A stretch of 64,000 nucleotides of DNA, taken from the NCBI GenBank assembly GCA_902362455.1, contig CABIWJ010000006.1, forward strand, positions 1,495 through 65,494, read 5' to 3'. Positions within the stretch are counted from its first letter, which is position 1, and each line of letters opens with the position of its first letter. A program made the position numbers and the translations under genes. A model generated the notes under the pieces. The model was not told the origin of the DNA. It made no database searches and was given only the letters and a program-made list of their open reading frames with translations. Positions 39,107 to 47,923 of the stretch are shown piece by piece. The stretch is from Eubacteriaceae bacterium (lineage in GTDB: Bacteria; Bacillota; Clostridia; Lachnospirales; Lachnospiraceae).

Positions 39107-40255
39107 ATGAGTAAGAATTACAAATTAATAAATATGGATGGAAAGGCTAAACGTGGAGAGTTTACTACCGTTCATGGCGTGATACAGACACCTGTATTTA
39201 TGAATGTAGGAACAGCGGCAGCTATTAAAGGCGCTGTATCTACAATGGATTTACAACAGATAAAGACTCAGGTAGAATTGTCTAATACATATCATCTTCA
39301 TGTGAGACCGGGAGATGATGTGGTTAAGAAGATGGGTGGCCTGCATAAATTTATGGTATGGGATAAACCTATTCTTACTGATTCGGGTGGTTTTCAGGTA
39401 TTCTCACTTGCAGGTTTAAGAAAGATTAAGGAAGAGGGTGTATATTTTAACTCTCATGTAGATGGCCGTAAGATTTTTATGGGACCTGAACAGAGTATGC
39501 AGATACAGTCTAATTTAGCTTCTACAATTGCTATGGCATTTGATGAATGTGCACCAAGTACCGCTGATGAGAAATATATAAGAAATTCAGTAGAGAGAAC
39601 TACAAGATGGCTTAAGCGTTGCAAAGAAGAGATGAAAAGACTTAACAGCCTTGATGATACCATTAATAAACATCAAATGCTATTCGGAATAAATCAGGGT
39701 GGTGTCTTTGAAAATATTCGAAAAGAACATGCAGATATTATTTCAGAACTTGATTTGGACGGATATGCAGTAGGTGGTCTCGCAGTAGGTGAAACGCATG
39801 AAGAGATGTATAGAATATTAGATGAAGTAGTACCACATCTTCCTACAGATAAGCCAACATATCTGATGGGTGTGGGCACTCCGGCTAATATATTAGAGGC
39901 AGTTGACAGAGGTATTGACTTCTTTGATTGTGTATACCCAAGCAGAAACGGAAGACATGGACATGTATATACTAACAGAGGTAAGATTAATCTGTTTAAT
40001 GCTAAATATGAATTAGACTCAAAACCTATTGAAGAGGGCTGCGATTGTCCGGCCTGCAGAACTTATAGCAGAGCATATATAAGACATTTACTTAAAGCTA
40101 AGGAAATGCTTGGAATGAGATTATGCGTACTTCATAATCTGTATTTCTATAATACAATGATGGAAGAGATAAGAGATGCTATCGAGAATAACCGATATAA
40201 AGAATATAAGAAGCAGAAATTAGAGGGCTTTTTAGAAAATGATAATAACAAATAG
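39107..40255 (+). CDS. tgt: tRNA-guanine transglycosylase (Tgt)
   Basis: A 382-residue enzyme that exchanges guanine 34 for the queuosine precursor in GUN tRNAs. Motifs: catalytic region DSGGFQVFSL, GLAVGE, the second Asp region FDCVYPSRNGRHG and zinc site CDCPAC..CVLHN. Length is normal. A TATAAT at 39074-39079 lies close upstream with no convincing -35, and GGAG precedes the start. It is followed by yajC after 24 bp, a common arrangement. Confidence 0.95.
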   Translation: MSKNYKLINMDGKAKRGEFTTVHGVIQTPVFMNVGTAAAIKGAVSTMDLQQIKTQVELSNTYHLHVRPGDDVVKKMGGLHKFMVWDKPILTDSGGFQVFSLAGLRKIKEEGVYFNSHVDGRKIFMGPEQSMQIQSNLASTIAMAFDECAPSTADEKYIRNSVERTTRWLKRCKEEMKRLNSLDDTINKHQMLFGINQGGVFENIRKEHADIISELDLDGYAVGGLAVGETHEEMYRILDEVVPHLPTDKPTYLMGVGTPANILEAVDRGIDFFDCVYPSRNGRHGHVYTNRGKINLFNAKYELDSKPIEEGCDCPACRTYSRAYIRHLLKAKEMLGMRLCVLHNLYFYNTMMEEIRDAIENNRYKEYKKQKLEGFLENDNNK

Positions 40256-40279
40256 AAATTATTTTAGGAGGAATTATTT

Positions 40280-40615
40280 ATGAACACAGCATTAGCAATG
40301 TTAGCAGCAGAGAAAACAGCTTCGGCAGGACAGGGAATCGTTATGATTCTTGGATATGTAATCGTATTTGGTGCATTTATCTATTTCTTAATGATAAGAC
40401 CACAGAAGAAACAGCAGGCACAGATGAATACATTATTATCATCATTAGAGATTGGTGACAGTGTATTAACAACAAGTGGTTTCTATGGTGTTGTAATAGA
40501 TATTAATGATGATGTGGTTATCGTAGAATTCGGTAATAACAAGAACTGCAGAATACCAATGCAGAAAGCTGCAATCGTTGATGTAGAAAAAGCAGCAGAT
40601 GGTATTGAAAAATAA
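40280..40615 (+). CDS. yajC: Preprotein translocase accessory subunit YajC
   Basis: A 111-residue single-pass membrane protein of the Sec-associated YajC family. The helix at about 20-40 (IVMILGYVIVFGAFIYFLM) leads into IRPQKKQQAQMNTLLSSLEIGDSVLTTSGFYGVV, the family's cytoplasmic part. AGGAGG precedes the start. No secD/secF gene follows in this window. Confidence 0.93.
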   Translation: MNTALAMLAAEKTASAGQGIVMILGYVIVFGAFIYFLMIRPQKKQQAQMNTLLSSLEIGDSVLTTSGFYGVVIDINDDVVIVEFGNNKNCRIPMQKAAIVDVEKAADGIEK

Positions 40616-40760
40616 AAACAAATGTATTATAATCCTAGATGGTTGATAAATGACTTATTGCAGTTGTTATTTATAGCAGGCATTTAGAAACTACAGAAAA
40701 TATAATAGATTTATATTTATGTAGAAATATTTATATTAAAATTTATATGAGATATGAAGT

Positions 40761-40885
40761 CTTCAGGGCATGGTGAGATTCCATACCGGCGGTAAAGCCC
40801 GCGAGCTGATACATTTACGTAGAAGCATGATTCGGTGAGACAATTGTTAATTCCGAAGCCGACAGTAAAGTCTGGATGAGAGAAG
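40761..40885 (+). promoter_or_regulatory. FMN riboswitch (RFN element)
   Basis: Shows the RFN landmarks in order: CTTCAGGGCATGGTGAGATT, ACCGGCGGTAAAGCCCGCGAGC, a variable arm, GATTCGGTGAGA, TTCCGAAGCCGACAGTAAAG and TCTGGATGAGAGAAG closing the P1 stem. It lies upstream of ribD and a terminator follows, so riboflavin synthesis should be shut off by FMN. Confidence 0.97.
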
Positions 40886-40917
40886 AACTTAATATATGCA
40901 GGTAATGTGATACTAAG

Positions 40918-40970
40918 TACCCCTGATGACTAGGCAGTTTATAGCTATTAGTTGTCAGGGGTTTTGCTTT
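40918..40970 (+). terminator. FMN-riboswitch terminator
   Basis: The stem CCCCTGATGACTA / TTAGTTGTCAGGGG with a T-rich tail (TTTTGCTTT) follows the aptamer by about 30 nt, matching termination-type FMN control. Beyond it ~155 bp of leader run to ribD, with nothing else recognised. Confidence 0.9.
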
Positions 40971-41126
40971 GTGCACACATTTTTCTATAAGGAAATGTCA
41001 TGTAAAGTGATGTAATGACGTACAGTCATATAAAAGTAGTGCAGAAAAAGTGGCACAGAAAAGGCAGTGTATAATATCGCAATCGATATTTACAGATATG
41101 TATTTAAACGGATAAGGAGGATTGCA

Positions 41127-42203
41127 ATGGACGAGAAATATATGAGAAGAGCGATAGAGCTTGCTAAGTCTGCAATGGGACATACTTCACCTAATCCGAT
41201 GGTAGGCTGTGTGGTTGTTAAAGATGGAAGAATAATCAGCGAGGCTTGTCATGAAAGATATGGAGAATTTCATGCTGAAAGAAATGCATTGTTAAGATGC
41301 AAGGAAGATACTAAAGGTGCTGAATTATATGTTACATTAGAGCCATGCTGCCATTATGGTAAGACACCACCATGCACAGAGATAATTATTGAAAAAGGAA
41401 TCAGTAAAGTATATGTGGGCAGTATGGACAGCAATCCGTTAGTATCAGGTCATGGTGTGGAAATACTAAGACAACATGGAATTGAAGTCGAATGTGGTAT
41501 CTTAGAAGATGAATGTATTAAGATGAATGAAATATTTTTCCATTACATCAGTACAAAGACACCATTTGTAGCAGCTAAATATGCAATGACATTAGATGGT
41601 AAGATTGCAGCATACACAGGTAATTCTAAATGGGTTACATCTGAGCAGTCAAGACTTCATGTTCAACAGCTTAGAAAAAAATATTCAGGAATTATGGTTG
41701 GGATAAATACGGTTTTAGCCGATAATCCAATGCTGAATTGCAGAATAGAGGAGGGAGTTAATCCTGTAAGGATAATTCTTGATTCGAATTTAAGAATACC
41801 TGAAGATTGTAATATCGTTAATACCGCTAATGATATCAAAACAATTATAGCATACTGTAAATGTGAAGAAGCTAAGCTCGAAAGATTAAGTGAAAAAGGC
41901 ATCACATTTATTAAGACTAAGGGTGAAAGAGTTGATTTGAAAGAATTAATGATTAAACTTGGTGAAATGAAGATAGACAGTGTGCTTATTGAGGGCGGTG
42001 CAAGTGTAAATGCTGCCGCATTCGAAAGTGGTATTGTAAATAAAGTGTATGCATATATTGCACCAAAGATTATTATGGGAGAAAATGCAAAATCTCCGAT
42101 TGGTGGCAAGGGAATTGCACTTATGAAAGATGCAATTAATCTAGAAGATATAACGGTAACAAATATAGAAAACGATATTCTTATAGAGGGATATGTAAGA
42201 TAG
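41127..42203 (+). CDS. ribD: Riboflavin deaminase/reductase (RibD)
   Basis: A 358-residue bifunctional enzyme. Residues 1 to ~145 are the pyrimidine deaminase (HAERNAL and PCCHYGKTPPCTE zinc motifs), and residues ~150-358 the reductase (PFVAAKYAMTLDGKIA). A strong AAGGAGG 6 bases upstream fixes the start at ATG 41127. First gene after the FMN riboswitch. Its stop codon lies inside the left flank of a repeat element. Confidence 0.95.
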   Translation: MDEKYMRRAIELAKSAMGHTSPNPMVGCVVVKDGRIISEACHERYGEFHAERNALLRCKEDTKGAELYVTLEPCCHYGKTPPCTEIIIEKGISKVYVGSMDSNPLVSGHGVEILRQHGIEVECGILEDECIKMNEIFFHYISTKTPFVAAKYAMTLDGKIAAYTGNSKWVTSEQSRLHVQQLRKKYSGIMVGINTVLADNPMLNCRIEEGVNPVRIILDSNLRIPEDCNIVNTANDIKTIIAYCKCEEAKLERLSEKGITFIKTKGERVDLKELMIKLGEMKIDSVLIEGGASVNAAAFESGIVNKVYAYIAPKIIMGENAKSPIGGKGIALMKDAINLEDITVTNIENDILIEGYVR

Positions 42204-42360
42204 AATATCTTCGGAAAGGATAGTGCGAAAAATCGAATTGATATGTCGATTTTTCACACAGTTAATTAGTATCACAGGTGATACTAATTAGCGTTTATCG
42301 CAGAGCCAAATCTGAAATTTGGCCCGCGTTTCCTGCGATATAGAATATCTTCGGAAAGGA
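42200..42360 (+). repeat. Structured intergenic element, copy 4 (before ribE)
   Basis: The fourth copy, inside the rib operon. Identical 21-mers (ATAGAATATCTTCGG plus AAAGGA) stand at 42200-42220 and 42340-42360, a clear target-type duplication that includes the ribosome binding site of ribE. Hairpin 1 is GAAAAATCGA/TCGATTTTTC. Hairpin 2 has a different sequence from the other copies but pairs perfectly (TAATTAGTATCAC/GTGATACTAATTA), which is strong covariation. Hairpin 3 is GCCAAAT/ATTTGGC. Confidence 0.88.
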
Positions 42361-42366
42361 GAAGAG

Positions 42367-43035
42367 ATGTTTACAGGTCTTGTAGAAGAAATCGGTACTG
42401 TTAACCGTATCAATATGGGAAATAATTCAGGAACTATTGATATAAAGACAGGAAAAATTCTTAATAATACAAAAATCGGTGACAGTATTGCTGTTAACGG
42501 AGTGTGTCTTACGGTAACAAAGTTAAAAGGAGACACATTTGAAGCAGATGTTATGGCTGAAACCTTCAGGAGAAGTTCACTTGGTAAACTTAAGGCGAAA
42601 TCACACGTTAATCTTGAAAGAGCCATGGCTGCTGATGGAAGATTTGGGGGACATATTGTATCAGGACATATTGATGGGACAGGAACCGTATCAGAGATAA
42701 AGCCTGAAGAAAATGCAATATGGTATACCATATCGGCTGATAAGAAGATTTTAAGATATATAGTCGAAAAAGGTTCAATTGCCATTGACGGAATAAGCCT
42801 TACTGTGGCATATGTTGATGATAAATGCTTCAAAGTATCTATAATTCCACATACGAAAAGTGAAACAATTCTTCAATATAAATCAGCTGGAGATATAGTT
42901 AATCTCGAATGTGATATCATTGGTAAATATGTTGAAAGGCTTATGACATTTAAAGAAGATAGTGAAAGCGGCAATCAAGACAGCAGTAAAGGTAGTAATG
43001 TAACATTAGAACTGCTTGCAAGATGCGGCTTTTAG
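42367..43035 (+). CDS. ribE: Riboflavin synthase, alpha subunit
   Basis: A 222-residue enzyme that dismutates two lumazines to riboflavin. It has the family start MFTGLVEEIGTV and two repeated barrels, each with SIAVNGVCLTVT or SIAIDGISLTVA. The C-terminal ~20 residues (Ser/Asn-rich, then VTLELLARCGF) are ordinary. GGAG precedes the start; that site is part of the right flank of the upstream repeat. Confidence 0.95.
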   Translation: MFTGLVEEIGTVNRINMGNNSGTIDIKTGKILNNTKIGDSIAVNGVCLTVTKLKGDTFEADVMAETFRRSSLGKLKAKSHVNLERAMAADGRFGGHIVSGHIDGTGTVSEIKPEENAIWYTISADKKILRYIVEKGSIAIDGISLTVAYVDDKCFKVSIIPHTKSETILQYKSAGDIVNLECDIIGKYVERLMTFKEDSESGNQDSSKGSNVTLELLARCGF

Positions 43036-43112
43036 GCATATTAATTTATAGAAAGGAATAACCACTGTTAGTATAGATATAAAATACTAATCAGATTATT
43101 AAGGTGAAAATA

Positions 43113-44312
43113 ATGAAAGAAATAGGAACAATACCTCAGGCGTTAGAAGATTTAAAGAATGGTAAAGTTATATTAGTTATCGATGATCCTGACAGAGAAA
43201 ATGAGGGAGATTTGATATGTGCAGCAGAATTTGCAACACAGGAAAATGTTAATTTTATGGCATCTGATGCAAAAGGACTTATCTGTATGCCAATGAGCAA
43301 AGAATGGTGCCAGAAACTCGATTTACAGCAGATGGTAAGTGTAAATACTGACAATCATTCTACTGCCTTTACGGTTTCAATAGACCATGTAGATACAACA
43401 ACAGGTATTTCAGCATATGAACGTTCATATACAGCAATGAAAACAGTAGAAGATGGTGCTAAGCCTGAAGATTTCAGACGTCCTGGTCATATGTTTCCAC
43501 TTGAAGCAAGAGAGGGTGGCGTATTAAAAAGAGCAGGACATACAGAGGCTACTGTAGATCTTGTGACATTAGCAGGGCTTAAACCGGTTGGTTTATGCTG
43601 TGAAATAATGCGTGAAGACGGAACAATGATGAGAACAACAGAATTGTTACAATTTGCTGATGAACATAATCTCACAGTTATTACAATTGCAGATTTGATT
43701 AAATACAGATTAGAAATGGGTGGACTTGTTAAGAAAGAGGCAAAAGCAAAACTACCAACTAAATATGGTGAATTTGTTATACATGGATATGAAGAAGTAT
43801 TGACAGGACATCACCACGTTGCACTTACAATGGGTGATATATCAAACGGAGAGCCTGTATTATGCCGCGTTCATTCAGAGTGTCTTACAGGTGATGTATT
43901 CGGTTCAGCAAGATGTGATTGTGGCGAACAGTTAGAAGAAGCTATGAAAATGATTGCTAAAGAGGGAAGAGGAATTTTAGTCTATTTAAGACAGGAGGGA
44001 AGAGGAATCGGTCTTATTAATAAGTTAAAAGCCTATGAACTTCAGGAAAAGGGATATGATACTGTTGAAGCAAATGTTAAATTAGGCTTTGCACCTGATT
44101 TGAGAGATTATGGAATCGGAGCAGAGATACTATATGATTTGGGTGCAAAACATCTTAGATTACTTACCAATAACCCAACTAAGATATCAGGTTTGTCAGG
44201 ATATGGAATTACAATTGATGAACGTGTTCCAATTGAAATTAAAGCCGGTAAATATGATTTATTCTATCTGAAAACAAAACAAGAGAAAATGCATCATATG
44301 ACAAACTATTAA
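43113..44312 (+). CDS. ribBA: DHBP synthase / GTP cyclohydrolase II (RibBA)
   Basis: A 399-residue bifunctional enzyme feeding both branches of riboflavin synthesis. Residues 1 to ~200 are RibB ([37 protein letters not shown]). Residues ~205-399 are RibA with zinc cysteines in [15 protein letters not shown] and [17 protein letters not shown] prefer ATG 43113; the GTG three codons earlier overlaps the AAGG site. Confidence 0.96.
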   Translation: MKEIGTIPQALEDLKNGKVILVIDDPDRENEGDLICAAEFATQENVNFMASDAKGLICMPMSKEWCQKLDLQQMVSVNTDNHSTAFTVSIDHVDTTTGISAYERSYTAMKTVEDGAKPEDFRRPGHMFPLEAREGGVLKRAGHTEATVDLVTLAGLKPVGLCCEIMREDGTMMRTTELLQFADEHNLTVITIADLIKYRLEMGGLVKKEAKAKLPTKYGEFVIHGYEEVLTGHHHVALTMGDISNGEPVLCRVHSECLTGDVFGSARCDCGEQLEEAMKMIAKEGRGILVYLRQEGRGIGLINKLKAYELQEKGYDTVEANVKLGFAPDLRDYGIGAEILYDLGAKHLRLLTNNPTKISGLSGYGITIDERVPIEIKAGKYDLFYLKTKQEKMHHMTNY

Positions 44313-44348
44313 TAAAATTATATTAGATTAGAAAGAAGGAAAAAGATT

Positions 44349-44816
44349 ATGAAGATTTTAGAAGGAAATGTAGTAGGCACAGGCGCAAGAATAGGAATGG
44401 TTGCAGCAAGATTTAATGAATTTATTGTATCAAAACTTGTATCAGGTGCAGAAGATGCTCTTGTTCGTCATGGTGTAGATAGTGATAGTATTACACTTGC
44501 ATGGGTTCCAGGAGCATATGAGATTCCTGTTATAGCTAAGAAAATGGCAGAAAGCGGAAGATATGATGCTATTATCTGTTTAGGAGCAGTTATCAAAGGT
44601 TCTACAAGTCATTATGATTTAGTATGTAACGAAGTCAGCAAAGGAATTGCCGCAGTCAGCTTAGAAACAGGTGTACCTGTATTATTTGGAGTTATTACAA
44701 CAGATAATATTGAGCAGGCAATTGAGAGAGCAGGAACAAAGGCAGGTAACAAGGGTTATGATGTTGCCTGCTCTGCAATAGAAATGATTAACCTTATTAA
44801 AGGTGGATTAAAATAA
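44349..44816 (+). CDS. ribH: 6,7-dimethyl-8-ribityllumazine synthase
   Basis: A 155-residue enzyme making the lumazine precursor of riboflavin; members form icosahedral or pentameric assemblies. Motifs: [35 protein letters not shown] with the catalytic His, and [17 protein letters not shown]. Last gene of the riboflavin operon. No terminator was seen directly behind it. Confidence 0.96.
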   Translation: MKILEGNVVGTGARIGMVAARFNEFIVSKLVSGAEDALVRHGVDSDSITLAWVPGAYEIPVIAKKMAESGRYDAIICLGAVIKGSTSHYDLVCNEVSKGIAAVSLETGVPVLFGVITTDNIEQAIERAGTKAGNKGYDVACSAIEMINLIKGGLK

Positions 44817-44843
44817 GAGAAACAAAATATACTAAATAACAGA

Positions 44844-44915
44844 ATGGATATGATAAATGGTCCAATCTGGAATAAAATTATACAATATGCACTTTTAATA
44901 GCGGCAACTTCCTAA
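44844..44915 (+). pseudogene. N-terminal remnant of a MATE-family transporter gene
   Basis: A 23-codon frame reading MDMINGPIWNKIIQYALLIA followed by ATS and a stop. This matches the typical start of MATE efflux proteins (MDMTxGPLWKKIxxFALP). The rest of the gene is gone. A second orphan coding-like stretch ending VTFVNGK-stop follows at about 44949-45012. Both lie just before the GC-rich island, so the island's arrival or a deletion may have removed the gene. Confidence 0.6.
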
Positions 44916-45025
44916 TCCTTAGTGAAACAGAGTTATAGTAAATAACATTTATTGACTTTGATGATGTTATAAATATTGATTCTGAAAACGTCACATTTGT
45001 AAATGGTAAATAAAAATTTTAATTG

Positions 45026-45061
45026 TGTGAAACCAGTAGACAAAAAATCTACTGGTTTCAT
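45026..45061. terminator. Hairpin, possible bidirectional terminator
   Basis: A 12-bp stem GAAACCAGTAGA/TCTACTGGTTTC with a CAAAAAA loop. The T-run is poor on the plus strand. On the minus strand it follows the gene remnant at 45100 and is trailed by a T-containing stretch. It marks the left edge of the island region. Confidence 0.45.
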
Positions 45062-45099
45062 CATGTTCAAAATTATCTAAGATAATGGATTTTTTTAAA

Positions 45100-45390
45100 T
45101 TATAGGATTTTCTGCTCCATAGAAGTCCATTGAAATTGAGTATTTGCATCATACCATCGATTGCTTATCATTAACTCTGTATCGTTATCGAGGCGGACTT
45201 TCTGGAAGTTGTAACCCTTATTCATAAAATACTGACCCAGTTTCATCCTCATGATATGTTCCGCATTTGCCGTATGGAATGCGTTGTCTGACTTTGACGG
45301 TGTACTTCGGCAGTAGTACAAAAATGGATATTCAGCATTTTGTAGGAAGTCAGTTACTTTCTGGTGGAAAGGCTGATATTTGTAACCAGT
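45100..45390 (-). pseudogene. 5'-truncated unknown gene fragment
   Basis: About 97 codons on the minus strand end in WYDANTQFQWTSMEQKIL, and include EHIMRMKLGQYFMNKGYNF. It looks like real coding sequence, but I do not recognise the family. The open frame continues further upstream only as antisense of the relaxase fragment, so the true 5' part is missing. Moderate GC content, between host and island. Confidence 0.45.
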
Positions 45391-45399
45391 AACAGCACA

Positions 45400-45835
45400 A
45401 GTATCCGCAGCTTTAAGATAGCCGCGGATAACGGCAACGATTACGCCGAATGCCGTCTCGGTAAAATCTATCTTTACGGCAAAGATGTTCCGAGAGATAG
45501 CGATAAGGCGATGTACTATCTTCATCTTGCCGCCGATCATGACAATCAATATGCCGCACAGCTCATCCACAGCATTAAGGTAAACGGCAATTGGACGGCG
45601 GCACTTGCCTCTCTTCGCCTGCTCGGACACATGGCTCGTATCATCCAAAACCACTTGGAGGACGAGCGCAAAAGCAGAGGAAACAGCATCGACCGCAAGC
45701 TGCGCCGGCAGACAGACTTGGTCGCACTCCTGCAAAGTCAGGGCGAACACTTAAAACGCTCCGGCAAGGAATATGAGTGGTGTTCTGTGCGCCAGAGAAG
45801 CGGCACATCGTGTCGGTATTCAATGTAATTCAAGA
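45400..45835 (+). pseudogene. Conjugation remnant: relaxase C-terminus with Sel1 repeats plus primase piece
   Basis: The frame starts without a proper beginning: SFKIAADNGNDYAECRLGKIYLYGKDVPRDSDKAMYY is a Sel1-like repeat region as found at the C-terminus of relaxases in Firmicutes integrative elements. After NSIDRKLRR it switches to QTDLVALLQSQGEHLKRSGKEYEW, which resembles the N-terminus of DUF3991/toprim primases of such elements, and then ends. Two separate deletions have probably joined unrelated genes. Family assignments are from memory of typical element proteins, so moderately sure. Confidence 0.6.
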
Positions 45836-46065
45836 GCTACTCGCTCCGTCCAAAAAGAAAGGCAAGAATCAGTTTCAGCAGCTGATGGAGTTACTGCCGA
45901 ACGAGCATAAGGCAAAATGGTTTGCGGGTGCGGCACTGAACACCACCGAACAGAGTATGGCAAGTGTTATGAGTACGGCACTGTCAAGGCTCAACGCTTT
46001 CCACGACACCGAGTTAGAGCAACTCCTGTGCTTCGACACTGAAATCGATGCTGAAACCTTCGTGC
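45810..46065 (+). pseudogene. Fragment of VirD4/TraG-like coupling protein
   Basis: About 85 codons (VSVFNVIQELLAPSKKKGKN... to LLCFDTEIDAETF) match an internal part of TraG/VirD4-like conjugal coupling ATPases. The stretch is cut on both sides: the ATP-binding motifs are missing, and after DAETF the frame turns into unrelated sequence ending VYNVLH. Overlaps the relaxase/primase remnant in another frame. Confidence 0.65.
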
Positions 46066-46148
46066 TAAGTCGTCCGTGTCGACTTGCTTTTATTCGGATA
46101 TTCGTATATAATGTATTGCATTGAGTATTATCCATGCGGAGGTGCGGT

Positions 46149-46323
46149 ATGAACGGGATCAAGGGCTATATCTCCATTCGGGGGGGTGCCCTACCGTTGT
46201 GGCGTGTCGGAGCGGCGGGTCAATCAGTATTGCGTCGAGGGGCGGATCTCTGGCGAGTCCCAGTTCGGGCGTTCATGGGCGATTCCGGAAAATGCGGAAA
46301 AGCCGTCCGACCTGTGCTTTTAG
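46149..46323 (+). pseudogene. Frameshifted small HTH protein gene
   Basis: The frame from ATG 46149 reads MNGIKGYISIR, runs into seven G (46180-46186), and the family sequence continues in the frame VPYRCGVSERRVNQYCVEGRISG followed by FGRSWAIPENAEKPSD, ending at TAG 46321. The two halves together match short helix-turn-helix proteins common in Firmicutes mobile elements. A frameshift at the G run breaks it, or it is a sequencing error in a homopolymer. Confidence 0.6.
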
Positions 46324-46412
46324 GAACAGCACCGCGATCCCGGCAGGACAAGCACCTGACGGATCCCTTCAGCATTGGAATTGGAAGCATCCGCAAAAAG
46401 GAGGTGAGTGCG

Positions 46413-46961
46413 ATGGCCTGCGATGAAACCCTATACCGCCAATATCTTAGCGGCGACGACGCTGGGCTGGAAGCCCTGATGAAAAAATACGGCGCCCCCC
46501 TGACCCTGTATATCGACGGCTATCTGCACGACGTTCACGAGTCAGAAGAGCTGATGCTGGACGTTTTCGCCTATCTGTTCACGAAAAAGCCCCGAATCCG
46601 GGAAGGCGGCCTCAAGGCGTATCTGTATAAGGCGGCGCGGCACATGGCGTTGCGCCATAAGAGCAGGAGGAAGCCCCTGTTCAGCCTCGATGCACTGACC
46701 GACGAGCCGGAGGGACGGCTGCTGGTGGAGGAGGTTATACGGACGGAGGAGCGAAACCGCACCCTGCACTTCTGCATGAGCGAAATGAACCCGGACTATC
46801 GGGAAGTCCTCTATCTCACCTATTTTGAGGATATGAGCTACGCACAGGTGGCGGAGGTCACGGGAAAAACGGTAAAACAGATCACCAACATGGTGTATCG
46901 CGGAAAGAAAAGCCTGCGAAGGCTACTGGAACGGGAGGGAATCACAAATGCGGAGTCATGA
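46413..46961 (+). CDS. ECF-type RNA polymerase sigma factor
   Basis: A 182-residue sigma-70 family protein. Region 2 spans about residues 15-85 (LEALMKKYGAPLTLYIDGYLHDVHESEELMLDVFAYLF) and region 4 about 125-175 (MNPDYREVLYLTYFEDMSYAQVAEVTGKTVKQITNMVYRGK). GGAGGTGAG before ATG 46413 fixes the start; the longer open frame upstream belongs to debris. It overlaps the next gene by 14 bp and heads a four-gene membrane/protease cluster. Probably controls the genes behind it. Confidence 0.92.
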   Translation: MACDETLYRQYLSGDDAGLEALMKKYGAPLTLYIDGYLHDVHESEELMLDVFAYLFTKKPRIREGGLKAYLYKAARHMALRHKSRRKPLFSLDALTDEPEGRLLVEEVIRTEERNRTLHFCMSEMNPDYREVLYLTYFEDMSYAQVAEVTGKTVKQITNMVYRGKKSLRRLLEREGITNAES

Positions 46962-47310
46962 AGAGCGCGTCGCGGAGACAAAGCGGCGCATTGAAAAAAT
47001 TGAGCGGGAAAAACGGCTGCGGCGCAATACGGTCACCATGGCTTCTACCGTGGTGGCGTGCCTTGCGCTACTCATCGGCGCGTCCTTCGCCATGCCCGGC
47101 ATTGCCGCAAGCATCCAGGCAGGCGACTATGCGGGCTTTGGAACGGCGGCCAGTATGTACGGCGTTGGCGCGGCTTTGGGATACATTGTTATCGGGTTGC
47201 TGGCCTTTCTTCTCGGTGTGTGCGTGACCGTTCTGTGCTTCCGGCTGCGGCAGATGAGCCGTGAGGACGGGCAGGACAAGGAAAGCGAGGATGCACATGG
47301 AGCTGATTGA
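46948..47310 (+). CDS. Small two-TM protein, paralogue 1 (possible anti-sigma)
   Basis: A 120-residue protein with a charged, probably helical N-terminus (HEERVAETKRRIEKIERE), TM helices at about 29-51 and 74-97, and a charged tail. It overlaps the sigma gene by 14 bp, the usual place of an anti-sigma factor. It is a paralogue of the protein at 48709: both end the second helix with V/A-x-x-LCFRLR. It has no zinc-binding anti-sigma motif, so the role is inferred from position. Confidence 0.8.
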   Translation: MRSHEERVAETKRRIEKIEREKRLRRNTVTMASTVVACLALLIGASFAMPGIAASIQAGDYAGFGTAASMYGVGAALGYIVIGLLAFLLGVCVTVLCFRLRQMSREDGQDKESEDAHGAD

Positions 47311-47923
47311 GAACCTGTTGCAACTGCTGGTCACGTTCGTCGGCGCGCTGCTTTCCGGCATATCCTACCGGACAAGCCGCAGGCAGGCGTTTTTTCTGCT
47401 ACTGTGCTTTTATGGCTGCTTTGCCCTCGGTGCGCTCTACTGGACGCTGTACCTGCTGCTGTTCGATACCACGCCGCAGGTCTTTTATGTGTCGGAGTTC
47501 GGCTGGGTAGCCAGCGTAATTTTTCTGCACATTTTACAGGCCACGCTCTCCGACACGGAGGAACGCGCCTTCCGCTGCCGCAGGGCATGGCTTGCACCTA
47601 TGTTCGGCGTGCCGCTGCTGGCGTTCTACTGTGTTTTCGGGGACATTCTCTCCAACCTTATCTGGTGCGGCATGATGATATGGCTCTCCTTCTGCGCCAT
47701 TCGAGGGCTTGCCTATGCGAAAACGCAGATGGGCGCGTCGCGGAATATGCGGTGGTTTCACATCGGCGTGCTGTGCTTTGTGTTCGCTGAGTATCTGCTT
47801 TGGACGGCGGGCTGCTTCTGGCCAGATACCTCACCGGCGAGCCCAACCTTCTGGTGCGATATGCTGCTGACGCTTGCGATTCTGGGGTTGCTGCCCGCCA
47901 CGAGAAAGGCGGTGGAAGCATGA
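47297..47923 (+). CDS. Multi-pass membrane protein, unknown
   Basis: A 208-residue protein with six to seven hydrophobic segments and no recognised motif (LLQLLVTFVGALLSGISYRTS; FLLLCFYGCFALGALYWTLYLLLF; CDMLLTLAILGLLPATRK). ATG 47297 lies 5-8 bases behind GCGAGG; two upstream in-frame codons are too near. It starts inside the preceding gene and ends in an ATGA overlap with the protease gene, so the four genes are translated as a coupled set. A sensor role in the sigma pathway is possible but not shown. Confidence 0.75.
   Translation: MELIENLLQLLVTFVGALLSGISYRTSRRQAFFLLLCFYGCFALGALYWTLYLLLFDTTPQVFYVSEFGWVASVIFLHILQATLSDTEERAFRCRRAWLAPMFGVPLLAFYCVFGDILSNLIWCGMMIWLSFCAIRGLAYAKTQMGASRNMRWFHIGVLCFVFAEYLLWTAGCFWPDTSPASPTFWCDMLLTLAILGLLPATRKAVEA

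Noticed and set aside
45100..45750. 216-codon minus-strand gene
   Set aside because: Only the last ~97 codons look like real protein. The first part is antisense to the relaxase fragment, so I list it as a truncated remnant.
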